The notes beneath the pieces were generated by a model. The model was given only the letters and a program-made list of their open reading frames with translations, was not told the DNA's origin and made no database searches. 32,176 nucleotides of DNA from Clostridiales bacterium (GTDB taxonomy: Bacteria > Bacillota > Clostridia > Lachnospirales > Lachnospiraceae). Shown here one piece after another: positions 16,127-24,542 of the stretch. Numbering within the stretch: position 1 is the stretch's first letter; each line of letters starts with the position of its first letter. The translations under genes and the position numbers were made by a program. The stretch covers positions 1 to 32,176 of the forward strand of contig JAQXGQ010000077.1 in the NCBI GenBank assembly GCA_029006795.1, given 5' to 3'.

Positions 16127-19078
16127 TTATACCGGTATCCATTTCATCAACACTTTTGCCAATGTGGAAAACTCTAACGGCTTTGCAATATGTTCGTTCA
16201 TACCGGAATTTATAGCTGCCTGCACATCTTCCGCAAAGGCATTTGCCGTCATCGCAATGATGGGAATATTTTTCAGGTACATTCTATCACAAGCCCTTAT
16301 TTTTCTTGTTGCCTCGTGACCATTCATAACCGGCATCTGGATATCCATAAATACCAAATCATAATATCCGTCCTCCACTTCAGCTAATCTGTCAACCGCC
16401 TGCTTTCCGTCTTCTACCCGCTCAACCATGATCCCCGTCATTTCAATGATTTCCTGCGCAATTTCAGCATTCAGCTCATTATCTTCCACCAGAAGTACCT
16501 TTTTATCACTGAAATTCATTTTATTAAATTCAACTAATGGGAGTTCCTTTTCTTCCTGCTGTTCTTTTCCCACAAGCCCCTTAAACAAATGCACCAGCCT
16601 TGATTTAAACAGTGGTTTACTGATAAATGCGTTTGCACCGGCAGCTCTTGCCTCCTGCTCAATTTCTGACCAGTCATATGCAGATATAATAATAATCGGT
16701 ATCTCCTTACCAACTATTTTTCGAATCTCTCTTGTGGTTACAACTCCATCCATCTCAGGCATCTTCCAGTCTATAATCACAGCAAAGAAATCTTTTCTCT
16801 CTTTATGTGCCCCCTCCACTCTTATCACTGCTTCTTTGCCGGATGTTGCCCATTCGCTCTTCATACCAAGCTCATCTAACATGGCACATGCCGATTCACA
16901 GCTATTAGTATCATCATCAACAACCAAAACAGGAAGATTTCCAAAATCCTCCATATCAACTTCGTCCGCATCTTGTAATTTCAAAAAGATGGTGACGGTA
17001 AACTTTGAACCGATTCCCAGATCACTTTCTACTTTTATATCGCCTCCCATCATCCTGACAATATTTCTTGTGATAGCCATTCCAAGTCCGGTTCCCTGAA
17101 TCTTATCTACACGGCTGTCATTTGCTCTTGCAAAAGGCTCAAAAATAATCTTCAGAAAATCCTTACTCATTCCTATTCCATTATCTTCAAAAACAAACTC
17201 ATAACAGCCTAACTTTGGCTGTCTGGTTGGTTTCTCGCTGATATTTATAGTAATATTTCCGTTTTCCGGCGTATATTTAATAGCATTACTTACCAGATTC
17301 ATAAAAGCCTGCTGGATTCGTAAACTGTCTCCGATTACTTTCTCGTGTTCTACATTACTGATATTTACATTAAAGTTATGGTTTTTCTGTTTCACCTGCA
17401 GACGAACCATCGTCAGCATATTATCTATGAGGTCTACCAGATTAAATTCTTCCTCTGAAATCTCAATCTTTCCGGATTCAATCTTGCTCATATCTAACAC
17501 TTCATTAATCAGGCTAAGCAGATGTGTACTAGAAACCATGATTTTCTGCAGACAGTCCTCCACTTTTTCCGGGTCGTTTAAATGCAGTCCCGCAATGGCT
17601 GTCATACCGATAATCGCATTCATGGGTGTACGGATATCATGGCTCATCCTAGAAAGAAATTCTGATTTTGCCTGATTTGCAGCATTTGCAGCATCGTATG
17701 CAGACATCATAGCTTTCTGAATCCGAATTTCCCTTTCACGCGCCTCATTCACATCTGCAAAACCGACCACAGCAAAGTTTATATTATCTCCCGCCATCCG
17801 AGCAGCTTTCATCAGATAAAAATGCTGTTCCCCTTCACGGTCATTTTTATACTCAAACTCAATGACTTCTTTTATCTCCAAAAGAGCCCTTAAATTTGCG
17901 GTCAAACCTATATTCAGCATTCTTTCTTTATATTCCGTCTGCACATATCTGCTGACATAATCCTGTAGCAGAGAATCCCACTTAATATTTTTAGAAAAGC
18001 TCTCTCCATAATCCCGTTCATTTTTTTTACTCAGTCGGTACGGCTCAACACTGCCATTAACCAGATTCAGCAGATAAATAGATGTGTAATCCTGACTTAA
18101 AACCTGAATGATATCCATCCGCTCCTGCAACGTCTGTTTATACTGTTCTTCCTGGCTCAAGGATAAACGAAGTGCCGTATTTGCCTCTTCTAATCTTTTT
18201 TGGTACTGCTGCTGCCCCTTTACAAGCTCATCCACACAGCGGATACCCATAACAACTTTAGATACTGGAAGACCTTTTCCTGCATTAAACATTTTAGCCT
18301 GAAAAAAATGCGTTTCATTTGTCAGCTGTATATAATTAATATCAATACTGCTGTCTTCCTCAACAATCTGAGTCCTTATATAAGAAATGTCAGACAACAG
18401 GGCAAAATTCTCTTTGTCCTCTTCCTTTACCACAAGTTCCGCATATCTTTTCATCGCCTTAGAAAAGTTTTCCACTTTATCTGTAAGCGTTACATACAGC
18501 TTTTGTTTCTTTTCGTTGATGCGGTGAATTACTTCTATGGTATCATTTTCCAAATCAACCAGATATACACTCTGATATTCAGAGGATAGCCCCCTGATTA
18601 AATCTTTATTCTTCAGTCTGTATAATTTTTCTTTTTCAAGTCTTGCACTGTATTCTGTCAGCCGCTCATTAAATTCTCTCTCTTTTTGAAGCCTCTCAGA
18701 AATATTTTCTACAATGCCAATCACTTCTTCCGTCTTTCCGTAAGCATCAAAGGTAACAATAATCAATGTTACCTTAACTGTCACATTATTATGTATTCTG
18801 TATATTGCGGTGGCATTTTGTTCTCCATTTTCTACCCTTTCATAAAGTTCACAGCAAATTTCCCTATCCTCAGCACACACATAAGCATCGGCAAAGCCCT
18901 GTGGCATATTGGGAACAAATTTATCACATTGATAATTTCGGATTGTCGTATCAGAATTAACCAGCAATTTTTCTTTGGGATAATAACGGAAACTGTTAAT
19001 TCCGATTGCATCTAGTGCCCTCTGTGCAGAACTATCCGTCTCTTTGTAAACCTTCTCATTGTAGATATCATAATTCAT
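16127..19078 (-). CDS. Hybrid sensor histidine kinase with two receiver domains
   Basis: The 983-residue protein has no membrane helix, so it should sense from the cytoplasm. Its order is an N-terminal PAS-like domain (about 20-130), two related sensory segments (about 160-290 and 323-450, each opening LSxxYxSxYLxxL), then HisKA with the phosphorylated His480 in SRMSHDIRTPMNAI. HATPase follows with NLVSNAIKYTPENG (594-608), DNGIGM (632-637) and GTGLGMA (662-668). Receiver 1 has Asp770 and Lys821; receiver 2 has Asp912 and Lys966. All phosphotransfer residues are present. It follows a lone Hpt gene and an HD-GYP regulator, forming a split phosphorelay. GAGG lies before the ATG. No clear terminator was found after the stop, and the 220 bases up to glgP hold no gene. 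Confidence 0.95.
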   Translation of the reverse strand: MNYDIYNEKVYKETDSSAQRALDAIGINSFRYYPKEKLLVNSDTTIRNYQCDKFVPNMPQGFADAYVCAEDREICCELYERVENGEQNATAIYRIHNNVTVKVTLIIVTFDAYGKTEEVIGIVENISERLQKEREFNERLTEYSARLEKEKLYRLKNKDLIRGLSSEYQSVYLVDLENDTIEVIHRINEKKQKLYVTLTDKVENFSKAMKRYAELVVKEEDKENFALLSDISYIRTQIVEEDSSIDINYIQLTNETHFFQAKMFNAGKGLPVSKVVMGIRCVDELVKGQQQYQKRLEEANTALRLSLSQEEQYKQTLQERMDIIQVLSQDYTSIYLLNLVNGSVEPYRLSKKNERDYGESFSKNIKWDSLLQDYVSRYVQTEYKERMLNIGLTANLRALLEIKEVIEFEYKNDREGEQHFYLMKAARMAGDNINFAVVGFADVNEAREREIRIQKAMMSAYDAANAANQAKSEFLSRMSHDIRTPMNAIIGMTAIAGLHLNDPEKVEDCLQKIMVSSTHLLSLINEVLDMSKIESGKIEISEEEFNLVDLIDNMLTMVRLQVKQKNHNFNVNISNVEHEKVIGDSLRIQQAFMNLVSNAIKYTPENGNITINISEKPTRQPKLGCYEFVFEDNGIGMSKDFLKIIFEPFARANDSRVDKIQGTGLGMAITRNIVRMMGGDIKVESDLGIGSKFTVTIFLKLQDADEVDMEDFGNLPVLVVDDDTNSCESACAMLDELGMKSEWATSGKEAVIRVEGAHKERKDFFAVIIDWKMPEMDGVVTTREIRKIVGKEIPIIIISAYDWSEIEQEARAAGANAFISKPLFKSRLVHLFKGLVGKEQQEEKELPLVEFNKMNFSDKKVLLVEDNELNAEIAQEIIEMTGIMVERVEDGKQAVDRLAEVEDGYYDLVFMDIQMPVMNGHEATRKIRACDRMYLKNIPIIAMTANAFAEDVQAAINSGMNEHIAKPLEFSTLAKVLMKWIPV

Positions 19079-19115
19079 ACTATTTACCTCATAATCACCC
19101 CTTTATACGAATACA

Positions 19116-19481
19116 TTACCCCTGCAAATTACGAATGGCTTTCGCAACCTCCTCATAATCTTTAAATACCTGACACTTCAATTCTTCATAGCGTTCCTCA
19201 TCCATCTCATCCGGATTCACATTTCGCAAAAACGACGACAACTCACTGGCAGAAGCCCCGAGTCTTTTAAAACCTAAATTCTGACTGGTTCCCTTTAACG
19301 TATGTACCGCCCTATAGGCTTCTTCATAATCTTTCTTTTCTACTGCCTGGCGAAGTTTTTCATAACTTTGGTCATTCGGAAATTTTGTTACAAAACGCTG
19401 TATCGCATCATCACTTGGAATACGCCTTCTTACTTCTTTATAATCTCCCCCAACAGATTCATAAAATTTTTCTAATTCCAT
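19116..19481 (-). CDS. Free-standing Hpt (histidine phosphotransfer) protein
   Basis: The product of 121 residues is one Hpt four-helix bundle. Its active site is AVHTLKGTSQNLGF, with the phosphorylated histidine in HxLKG at about residue 58, followed by LGASASELSSFLR. Hpt domains pass phosphate from a hybrid kinase's receiver to a response regulator. This one sits between the HD-GYP regulator and the hybrid kinase genes, so it probably links them. The ATG at 19481 has TAGGAG nine bases upstream. A TTG two codons earlier is too close to that site. A hairpin without a T-run (TGCGGG/CCCGCA, 19510-19533) lies between it and the upstream gene. Confidence 0.93.
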   Translation of the reverse strand: MELEKFYESVGGDYKEVRRRIPSDDAIQRFVTKFPNDQSYEKLRQAVEKKDYEEAYRAVHTLKGTSQNLGFKRLGASASELSSFLRNVNPDEMDEERYEELKCQVFKDYEEVAKAIRNLQG

Positions 19482-19509
19482 ATTCAATCACTCCTATTTC
19501 ATACGACAT

Positions 19510-19533
19510 TGCGGGCGGAACATCCATCCCGCA
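19510..19533 (-). other. Intercistronic hairpin between regulator and Hpt genes
   Basis: TGCGGG (19510-19515) and CCCGCA (19528-19533) form a perfect six-pair GC-rich stem with a 12-base loop and no T-run. It may be an RNA-processing or stability element that sets the ratio of the two proteins, or chance. Confidence 0.35.
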
Positions 19534-19550
19534 TAACACTTCTAATTCAT

Positions 19551-20654
19551 TTATCTGATAATATTATCAGCAAAGCTAAGTTTGCCTTCAGTAGCTGCAA
19601 ACATCTCAACCTTTGCCATTCCAAAGCACTCCATTATTTCCGGTGAAAATGCGCCGCATTCACCAGTTTCAATCATACGTACAGCTTCTAACACATCATA
19701 TGGACTTTTATATACACGTTCACTCACAAGCGCATCATAGACATCTACAATAGATGCTATCTGTGCCCAAATAGGTATCTCTTCTCCCACCAGTCCGTCC
19801 GGATATCCTTTTCCATCATACCTTTCATGGTGATACCTGCAAATTTCATAACAATATTTGTAAAACTCGTTATCCTCCTGCTTAAATTTTTCCAAAATCT
19901 CACAGCCGTAAATGGTATGCTTTTTCATCTCTTCAAATTCTTCTTCCGTCAGTTTCCCGGGTTTTAACAAAATACTGTCTGGAATCGCAATTTTCCCAAT
20001 ATCATGTAACGCAGCAGCATTGGCAATCAAAGGTACCTGCCTCTCCGTTAAACCGTATTTCGGATAGAGCTTACGCATATATTCAAGAAACAGTTTTGTA
20101 AAATACTTCACCCTTTGAATGTGCTCACCGGACTCAAGACTTCTGAACTCTATCACGGAACTCAGTGCATTTATCAGAAACTCATTGCTTTTCGTAAGTT
20201 GCTCCCTGCTCTCTAAAAGTTCCGCCGTCCGCTTTTCAAGTTCTGCCTCCACATACCTCCTGTGACCGTAAAGCTCTATAATATTCATGGCACGACGCAT
20301 AACAACATTTGCTGCAAAAGGTTTATATATAATATCCGAAGCGCCATACTCATATGCCTTTTCGTCACTTTCATCCGTTGCCTCACCTGTAATCAATATA
20401 ACCGGAATAATGTCAATATAATGTTTTTCATTCATAAATCTCAAAACATCCAGACCGGTCTTCTCCGGCATAATCAAATCAAGAAAAATCAAACGCAGTT
20501 TCTCACCGTACTCTTCTATCAGCCGGATTGTCTGTTCTCCGTCTGCTGCCTCAATAATATTGTATTGTTCCTCAAAAATAAACCTAAGCACTTCACGGTT
20601 TATCTCTGCATCGTCTGCGATTAAAATTGTATCTTTTTCCATCTTCATATGCAT
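19551..20654 (-). CDS. Response regulator with HD-GYP phosphodiesterase output
   Basis: The 367-residue protein has an N-terminal receiver with the acidic pair DD in LIADDAEINR, Asp59 as phosphate acceptor in LIFLDLIMPEKTG, and Lys111 in YKPF. A coiled linker (about 130-160) leads to an HD-GYP domain with HDIGKIAIPD (His217, Asp218), HTIYG, YHHERYDGKGYPDGL (275-287) and DVYDAL. HD-GYP domains break down cyclic-di-GMP or related cyclic dinucleotides. All metal-binding residues of the family look present. The ATG at 20654 follows GGAGGAG, and a good promoter lies upstream at 20729-20757. It leads the regulator-Hpt-kinase operon and is divergent from the AraC gene. Confidence 0.93.
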   Translation of the reverse strand: MHMKMEKDTILIADDAEINREVLRFIFEEQYNIIEAADGEQTIRLIEEYGEKLRLIFLDLIMPEKTGLDVLRFMNEKHYIDIIPVILITGEATDESDEKAYEYGASDIIYKPFAANVVMRRAMNIIELYGHRRYVEAELEKRTAELLESREQLTKSNEFLINALSSVIEFRSLESGEHIQRVKYFTKLFLEYMRKLYPKYGLTERQVPLIANAAALHDIGKIAIPDSILLKPGKLTEEEFEEMKKHTIYGCEILEKFKQEDNEFYKYCYEICRYHHERYDGKGYPDGLVGEEIPIWAQIASIVDVYDALVSERVYKSPYDVLEAVRMIETGECGAFSPEIMECFGMAKVEMFAATEGKLSFADNIIR

Positions 20655-20728
20655 TTTCTCCTCCAGTATATTTAGTTTCCCACTCCCATTGCCAGAATAT
20701 ATTTTCGATAAATTTCGCCAATAACTTT

Positions 20729-20757
20729 ATTATAACAGTCTTATCTACTGTATTCAA
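20729..20757 (-). promoter_or_regulatory. Promoter for the HD-GYP/Hpt/kinase operon
   Basis: On the minus strand TTGAAT (20752-20757), 17 bases and a perfect TATAAT (20729-20734) predict a start near 20722, about 68 bases before the regulator ATG. Confidence 0.7.
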
Positions 20758-20811
20758 TATCTTTCATGTTTTTTACCACTATTCAATTATAATTTCTGAT
20801 AATTTTTTTTA

Positions 20812-20840
20812 TTGTACACCAGTTTTATGTCGTGTATAAT
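20812..20840 (+). promoter_or_regulatory. Promoter for the AraC-type gene
   Basis: TTGTAC (20812-20817), a 17-base spacer and TATAAT (20835-20840) on the plus strand predict a start near 20847. The -35 box lies 54 bases from that of the divergent operon, across an AT-rich stretch with a weak AATTAT/ATAATT inverted repeat, so one regulator could control both. Confidence 0.65.
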
Positions 20841-20878
20841 AAAATCTGGAATCAAATAGAAACATGAACTTTACATTT

Positions 20879-20901
20879 GCAGAAAGGATTTCCTCTTCTG
20901 C
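20879..20901 (+). other. Leader hairpin of the AraC-type gene
   Basis: GCAGAAAGG (20879-20887) pairs with CCTCTTCTGC (20892-20901) with one bulged base and a four-base loop, 25 bases before the AraC start. There is no T-run after it. It may affect message stability or translation. Confidence 0.4.
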
Positions 20902-20926
20902 TTGTGATAAACGGAAGGCTGTCATT

Positions 20927-21814
20927 ATGAATATTTTAGAATACGAAAATTATCAGGAAAAAGTTTTACATGGCAATCCGCTTTTTCCTTATATTACTTA
21001 TCTTTGCTCCATTCCACTGGATTTTGCATACGTTCCACTTCACTGGCATGATGAGATGGAAATTATTTATATAAAGAAAGGACGCGGTATCATTACTGTT
21101 GACTTTACCCAATATGAAGTTTCTGCAGGTACGATTGCGCTCATTCTGCCTGGACAGCTGCATTCTATTGAACAATTTGAAAATGAATCTATGGAATACG
21201 AAAATATTATTTTTCATCCCAATATTTTAATTTCCAAAAAAACCGATACCTGCAACACGGACTTCTTTTTTCCATTACTCTCCGGCAGTGTCTCCGTTCC
21301 AAATCTCTATACACCGGACAACCCTCATTATCCTGAAATTGCAGCCTGCATTGATGCCAATGATGAAATCAGTAAAACCAACCCCACCGGTTATCAGCTC
21401 TTTATTAAGAGCCAGCTTTTTATGCTCTTTTTTATTCTGTTCCATAAATGCAGCCATAAAGAACCACAAAAAAAGAACTACAAATCATTAGAAAAAATGA
21501 AACTGATTTTAAAGTATATTGAGAACAATTATATGAATAAAATCACCATTGAAGAGATGGCAAAAGAGGTTAACTTAAGCCAGTCCCACTTTATGAAATA
21601 TTTTAAAAATACCATGGGAACCTCTTTCATTGAATATCTCAATGAGTACAGGCTCACCATGGCATCACGCTTACTGCTCTCCTCCGATTCTTCCATCCTC
21701 GCCATCGCAGAAGAAGTCGGTTTTGAGAACTTATCTTATTTTAATCGTACCTTTAAAAAGCGGTTTGGACAGACGCCCCGGGAATATCGGAAAATGCAGA
21801 ACTCGACAGAATAA
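20927..21814 (+). CDS. AraC-family transcriptional regulator with cupin sensor
   Basis: The product has 295 residues. The N-terminal half is a cupin-type ligand pocket (PLHWHDEMEIIYIKKGRGIIT, then AGTIALILPGQLHSI), as in regulators that bind sugars or small metabolites. The C-terminal about 100 residues hold two helix-turn-helix motifs: ITIEEMAKEVNLSQSHFMKYFK and SILAIAEEVGFENLSYFNRTFKKRFGQTPREYR, the AraC signature. The start is placed at ATG 20927, which has GGAAGG eight bases upstream. An earlier ATG at 20864 has no ribosome site. It is the only sound plus-strand gene, divergent from the phosphorelay operon and overlapping the EAL gene tail-to-tail. Its target and ligand are unknown. Confidence 0.92.
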   Translation: MNILEYENYQEKVLHGNPLFPYITYLCSIPLDFAYVPLHWHDEMEIIYIKKGRGIITVDFTQYEVSAGTIALILPGQLHSIEQFENESMEYENIIFHPNILISKKTDTCNTDFFFPLLSGSVSVPNLYTPDNPHYPEIAACIDANDEISKTNPTGYQLFIKSQLFMLFFILFHKCSHKEPQKKNYKSLEKMKLILKYIENNYMNKITIEEMAKEVNLSQSHFMKYFKNTMGTSFIEYLNEYRLTMASRLLLSSDSSILAIAEEVGFENLSYFNRTFKKRFGQTPREYRKMQNSTE

Positions 21815-23471
21815 ATTTCTGTTCAAAATCCTGTTCTCCATGAGGCTTTCCAAACAGATAACCCTGAATATAATCCGGACCAAACTGCTCCATTACTGAC
21901 AGTTCCTCCTTCGTCTCAATTCCCTCTACGCAGATTTCCAAATCCAGACTGTGCCCCATTTCGATAATCTGCACCATCAGGTTGTGTTCATAATCGTTAT
22001 TTAATGCTTTCGCCGTAAAAGAACGGTCAATTTTTATGTAAGTAGGTTCTAAATCTCCAAGACAGTGCAGATTAGAATAACCAGTTCCAAAATCATCTAA
22101 AATCACCTGCACACCATTGTTTTTTAGTCCTTCCCAAAGTTTTTTGAAATGAGGGCTGGAATCTAAGTATCCGCTTTCCGTCAATTCAATTCCCACGCTC
22201 TCAGGTGACAGTCCATACTCCCGGATGGCATTCATAATCTCTTTTAACACCTGGCTTTTCATCACCTGTACATAAGAAAGATTGACATTTACCCGAAAAT
22301 CCGGTATATATTTCTGCCATTTACCGCACAGCGAAAGCGCATGATTCAAAAGCCATTTTCCCGCCGGTATAATCAAACCCGTTTCCTCTAACAGCGGAAT
22401 AAATTCAGCGGGAGAGATACGTTCCCCTGTAGGCATGGAAAAACGCATCAATGCCTCTGCCCCTTTCAGGCAGTAGGTTTTTGCATCCACGATAGGCTGA
22501 AAATAAACCTCAAAGCCTTCAAATCCATGATTTACCGCATGATGCAGCTTTGTAGTTAAATCTTTTTTCCACAAAAATGCTTTATAGTGCTCTACATCAA
22601 ATACACAACAGCGATTTTTTCCGTTCATCTTCGCTTCGCCTAACGCATATTCGGAAAACATCATCACATTTTCATATGTACCCTCTATCTCCTCGTTGAC
22701 TAAAATGCCACCTGAAATAGTGAATACTGTCTTATATCCATTTTCTTCAATAAAACGGTCGATTTTCTTTCGAATATTTTTGTAGAAACGAATCGCTGTA
22801 TCCCTGTTTCCACTGCCAAAATCTAATACCATAAACTCATCGGAAAAAAGGCGGTATGCTTTCTGCCCCGGTTCAATCGCTTCACTGATACAATCTGCAA
22901 GCCATTTTAAAACAAAATCGCCATATTCCATTCCCAGACCGCCGTTGATATCCTTAAAATCGTCTACTCCAATCCGAAGAAAAAATCCCTTCGGCAGCTT
23001 TCCTTCATATTGTCTCACATAAGCAGACAAGCTGGATTCTCCAAGCAGTCCCGTGACATTATCCGCTTTCTGACGTTTTCCGATTTCATTAATACACCCT
23101 ATCAGAAAAACAGGCTCCCCTGTCTTATCCTTCAATACTTTTCCACGGCAATTAATCCATACCGGTTTTCCTTCTTTGTCAAGCCATCGGTAATGCAGAT
23201 TATGAAATACGATGGTTCCGCTTTTTATCCTTGCAAATTCCTCCGCCAAAAGCGGCATGTCCCCCTGATAAACAAATTTCTCATGTTCCCTTTCCGCATT
23301 ATAAAAATGGTCTGTCTTCATAAAAAAGCGCTCTGTTGCATGAGACGAGATGCGGTAATAATCCTCCTTTAAATCATAGACATACAGATAATCATCCATG
23401 CTGGGATTAAAAAGCTGCACCACATATTCCATCTGTTCCATTGTCAATTCATGCTTTAGAAACTCATCCAT
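21753..23471 (-). CDS. PAS-GGDEF(degenerate)-EAL cyclic-di-GMP phosphodiesterase
   Basis: The 572-residue protein has a PAS domain (about 20-130), a GGDEF domain (about 138-290) and an EAL domain (about 305-550), with no membrane helix. The cyclase signature is changed to LFSDEF (208-213), losing both glycines, so it should not make cyclic-di-GMP and may instead sense GTP. The EAL domain looks active: Glu339 in EAL, Asn397, Glu429, Asp459-Asp460 in DDFGTGYSN, Lys480, Glu516 and Gln536. It therefore probably degrades cyclic-di-GMP. The last about 20 residues run past the EAL fold into the complement of the AraC gene, a 62-base convergent overlap. It begins 27 bases after the PAP2 gene. Confidence 0.93.
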   Translation of the reverse strand: MDEFLKHELTMEQMEYVVQLFNPSMDDYLYVYDLKEDYYRISSHATERFFMKTDHFYNAEREHEKFVYQGDMPLLAEEFARIKSGTIVFHNLHYRWLDKEGKPVWINCRGKVLKDKTGEPVFLIGCINEIGKRQKADNVTGLLGESSLSAYVRQYEGKLPKGFFLRIGVDDFKDINGGLGMEYGDFVLKWLADCISEAIEPGQKAYRLFSDEFMVLDFGSGNRDTAIRFYKNIRKKIDRFIEENGYKTVFTISGGILVNEEIEGTYENVMMFSEYALGEAKMNGKNRCCVFDVEHYKAFLWKKDLTTKLHHAVNHGFEGFEVYFQPIVDAKTYCLKGAEALMRFSMPTGERISPAEFIPLLEETGLIIPAGKWLLNHALSLCGKWQKYIPDFRVNVNLSYVQVMKSQVLKEIMNAIREYGLSPESVGIELTESGYLDSSPHFKKLWEGLKNNGVQVILDDFGTGYSNLHCLGDLEPTYIKIDRSFTAKALNNDYEHNLMVQIIEMGHSLDLEICVEGIETKEELSVMEQFGPDYIQGYLFGKPHGEQDFEQKFILSSSAFSDIPGASVQTAF

Positions 23472-23498
23472 AGCCTCAATACCTCTCTAAAAATCCTT

Positions 23499-24002
23499 TC
23501 AACCTAACGGTATCAGATAATATCCTACTGCTGCACAACAAATTCCAATCAAAGCTCCCGCAATCACATCCTGTGGCTCGTGGACTCCTCCAACCACCCG
23601 TATGACAGCAAGACATACTCCTAACACTCCAATCAAAACACCCGCGTCGGGATGACAGACAAACACGGTTGCCGCAATCATAAACACAGAAAACACATGG
23701 CGGCTGGGAAATGATTTTCCTCTGGTATTCTTGTCTAATACCGGTTCTGTTCCAAATTTCTCATAGGGACGCGGTACATTTAAAAGATACCGGAATATAG
23801 TCACCGCCACAAAAGAAATTGCCGGCACAACGATTGCACGGAATAAAAAAGGTTCTTTTTCCAAAAAAAGCATCAACAAAAACAATGGATATACACAAAA
23901 TACCACTCCAGTCAATACCCGGTTCACTCCGTTGATAAGCCGTACCTTCCGCGGATTATTTCTTAAATTTTCCGTCATTCTCTCGTAAGTTTCCCGTGTC
24001 AT
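23499..24002 (-). CDS. PAP2-superfamily phosphatase (membrane)
   Basis: The product is about 167 residues with four or five membrane helices. The three acid-phosphatase motifs are RYLLNVPRP (RX6RP, with Arg in place of the usual Lys), FPSRHVFS (PSRH in place of PSGH) and IRVVGGVHEPQD (RX5HX3D, the usual Ser before Arg replaced by Ile). The two catalytic histidines and the aspartate are present, so activity is likely, on lipid phosphates such as undecaprenyl pyrophosphate or phosphatidate, but the substrate is unknown. The start is taken at the ATG at 24002, after GGGGAG; a GTG two codons upstream is possible. It sits 26 bases after the LspA-like gene and before the EAL gene. Confidence 0.88.
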   Translation of the reverse strand: MTRETYERMTENLRNNPRKVRLINGVNRVLTGVVFCVYPLFLLMLFLEKEPFLFRAIVVPAISFVAVTIFRYLLNVPRPYEKFGTEPVLDKNTRGKSFPSRHVFSVFMIAATVFVCHPDAGVLIGVLGVCLAVIRVVGGVHEPQDVIAGALIGICCAAVGYYLIPLG

Positions 24003-24028
24003 CTCCACTCCCCGTTTTCCGTTCCATC

Positions 24029-24481
24029 CTACGTCTGTTCACTTCCTGCAAGCGACAGCAGCGCTCCAATAAAAATACAAAAGTCAGAAATATTAAAAAT
24101 AATGCCTCGCATCCACTTCGGTCCCAAATTAATATGAAAATAATCTACCACATGTTCTTTGGTATAGCGATCGTAAAGATTACTCAGACCACCTCCCAGC
24201 AACAGGGATGTCCCCGCTTTACATAAAGGCTTCCCCTTCATGCGAAGTAGCAGATAATACCCCATCCCCACGAAAAGCAGAACTACCGTATGCAGTCCCC
24301 TCATTATCTCAGGCTTCTTCGCCAGAAAATTCATTGCTGCCCCTTTGTTGTAATACTTTTCAATAATAATCTTGTTTCTGCATTTCGGATAGGTTTCCCC
24401 ACAGGCATACTTTTTATCTACAAAACGCTTGATAAAAAAATCAAATATGAATACACCTGCAGTAATCAATAGATAAGGCAT
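24029..24481 (-). CDS. LspA-like signal peptidase II (variant)
   Basis: Signal peptidase II cuts the signal peptide from lipoproteins after lipid attachment. The 150-residue product has four membrane helices and both aspartate blocks of the family: GGGLSNLYDRYTKEHVVDYF and FNISDFCIFIGALL. The N-terminal region is unusual. YACGETYPKCRNKI is cysteine- and lysine-rich, and the N-x-GAA motif appears as NKGAAMNFL. This suggests a divergent paralogue, perhaps one of two LspA proteins in the genome. The ATG at 24481 has GAGGAG and an extended -10 promoter upstream. It is clustered with PAP2 and EAL genes rather than with rluD or ileS, the frequent neighbours of housekeeping lspA. Confidence 0.82.
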   Translation of the reverse strand: MPYLLITAGVFIFDFFIKRFVDKKYACGETYPKCRNKIIIEKYYNKGAAMNFLAKKPEIMRGLHTVVLLFVGMGYYLLLRMKGKPLCKAGTSLLLGGGLSNLYDRYTKEHVVDYFHINLGPKWMRGIIFNISDFCIFIGALLSLAGSEQT

Positions 24482-24508
24482 TATTATTCTCCTCGACTTT
24501 ATGCATTC

Positions 24509-24517
24509 ATTATATCA
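24509..24517 (-). promoter_or_regulatory. Extended -10 promoter before the LspA-like gene
   Basis: TGATATAAT on the minus strand (24517-24509) is a TGn-extended -10 box with a perfect TATAAT hexamer, about 30 bases before the ATG. No good -35 lies at 17 bases, as is common for this promoter type. Confidence 0.5.
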
Positions 24518-24542
24518 TACCGCATCCTAAAGAGGCAGTGTC

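Noticed and set aside
16428-17099. A 223-residue plus-strand open frame opposite the hybrid kinase gene.
   Set aside because: Serine/isoleucine-rich shadow of the real coding strand. The minus-strand frame has complete kinase and receiver motifs.
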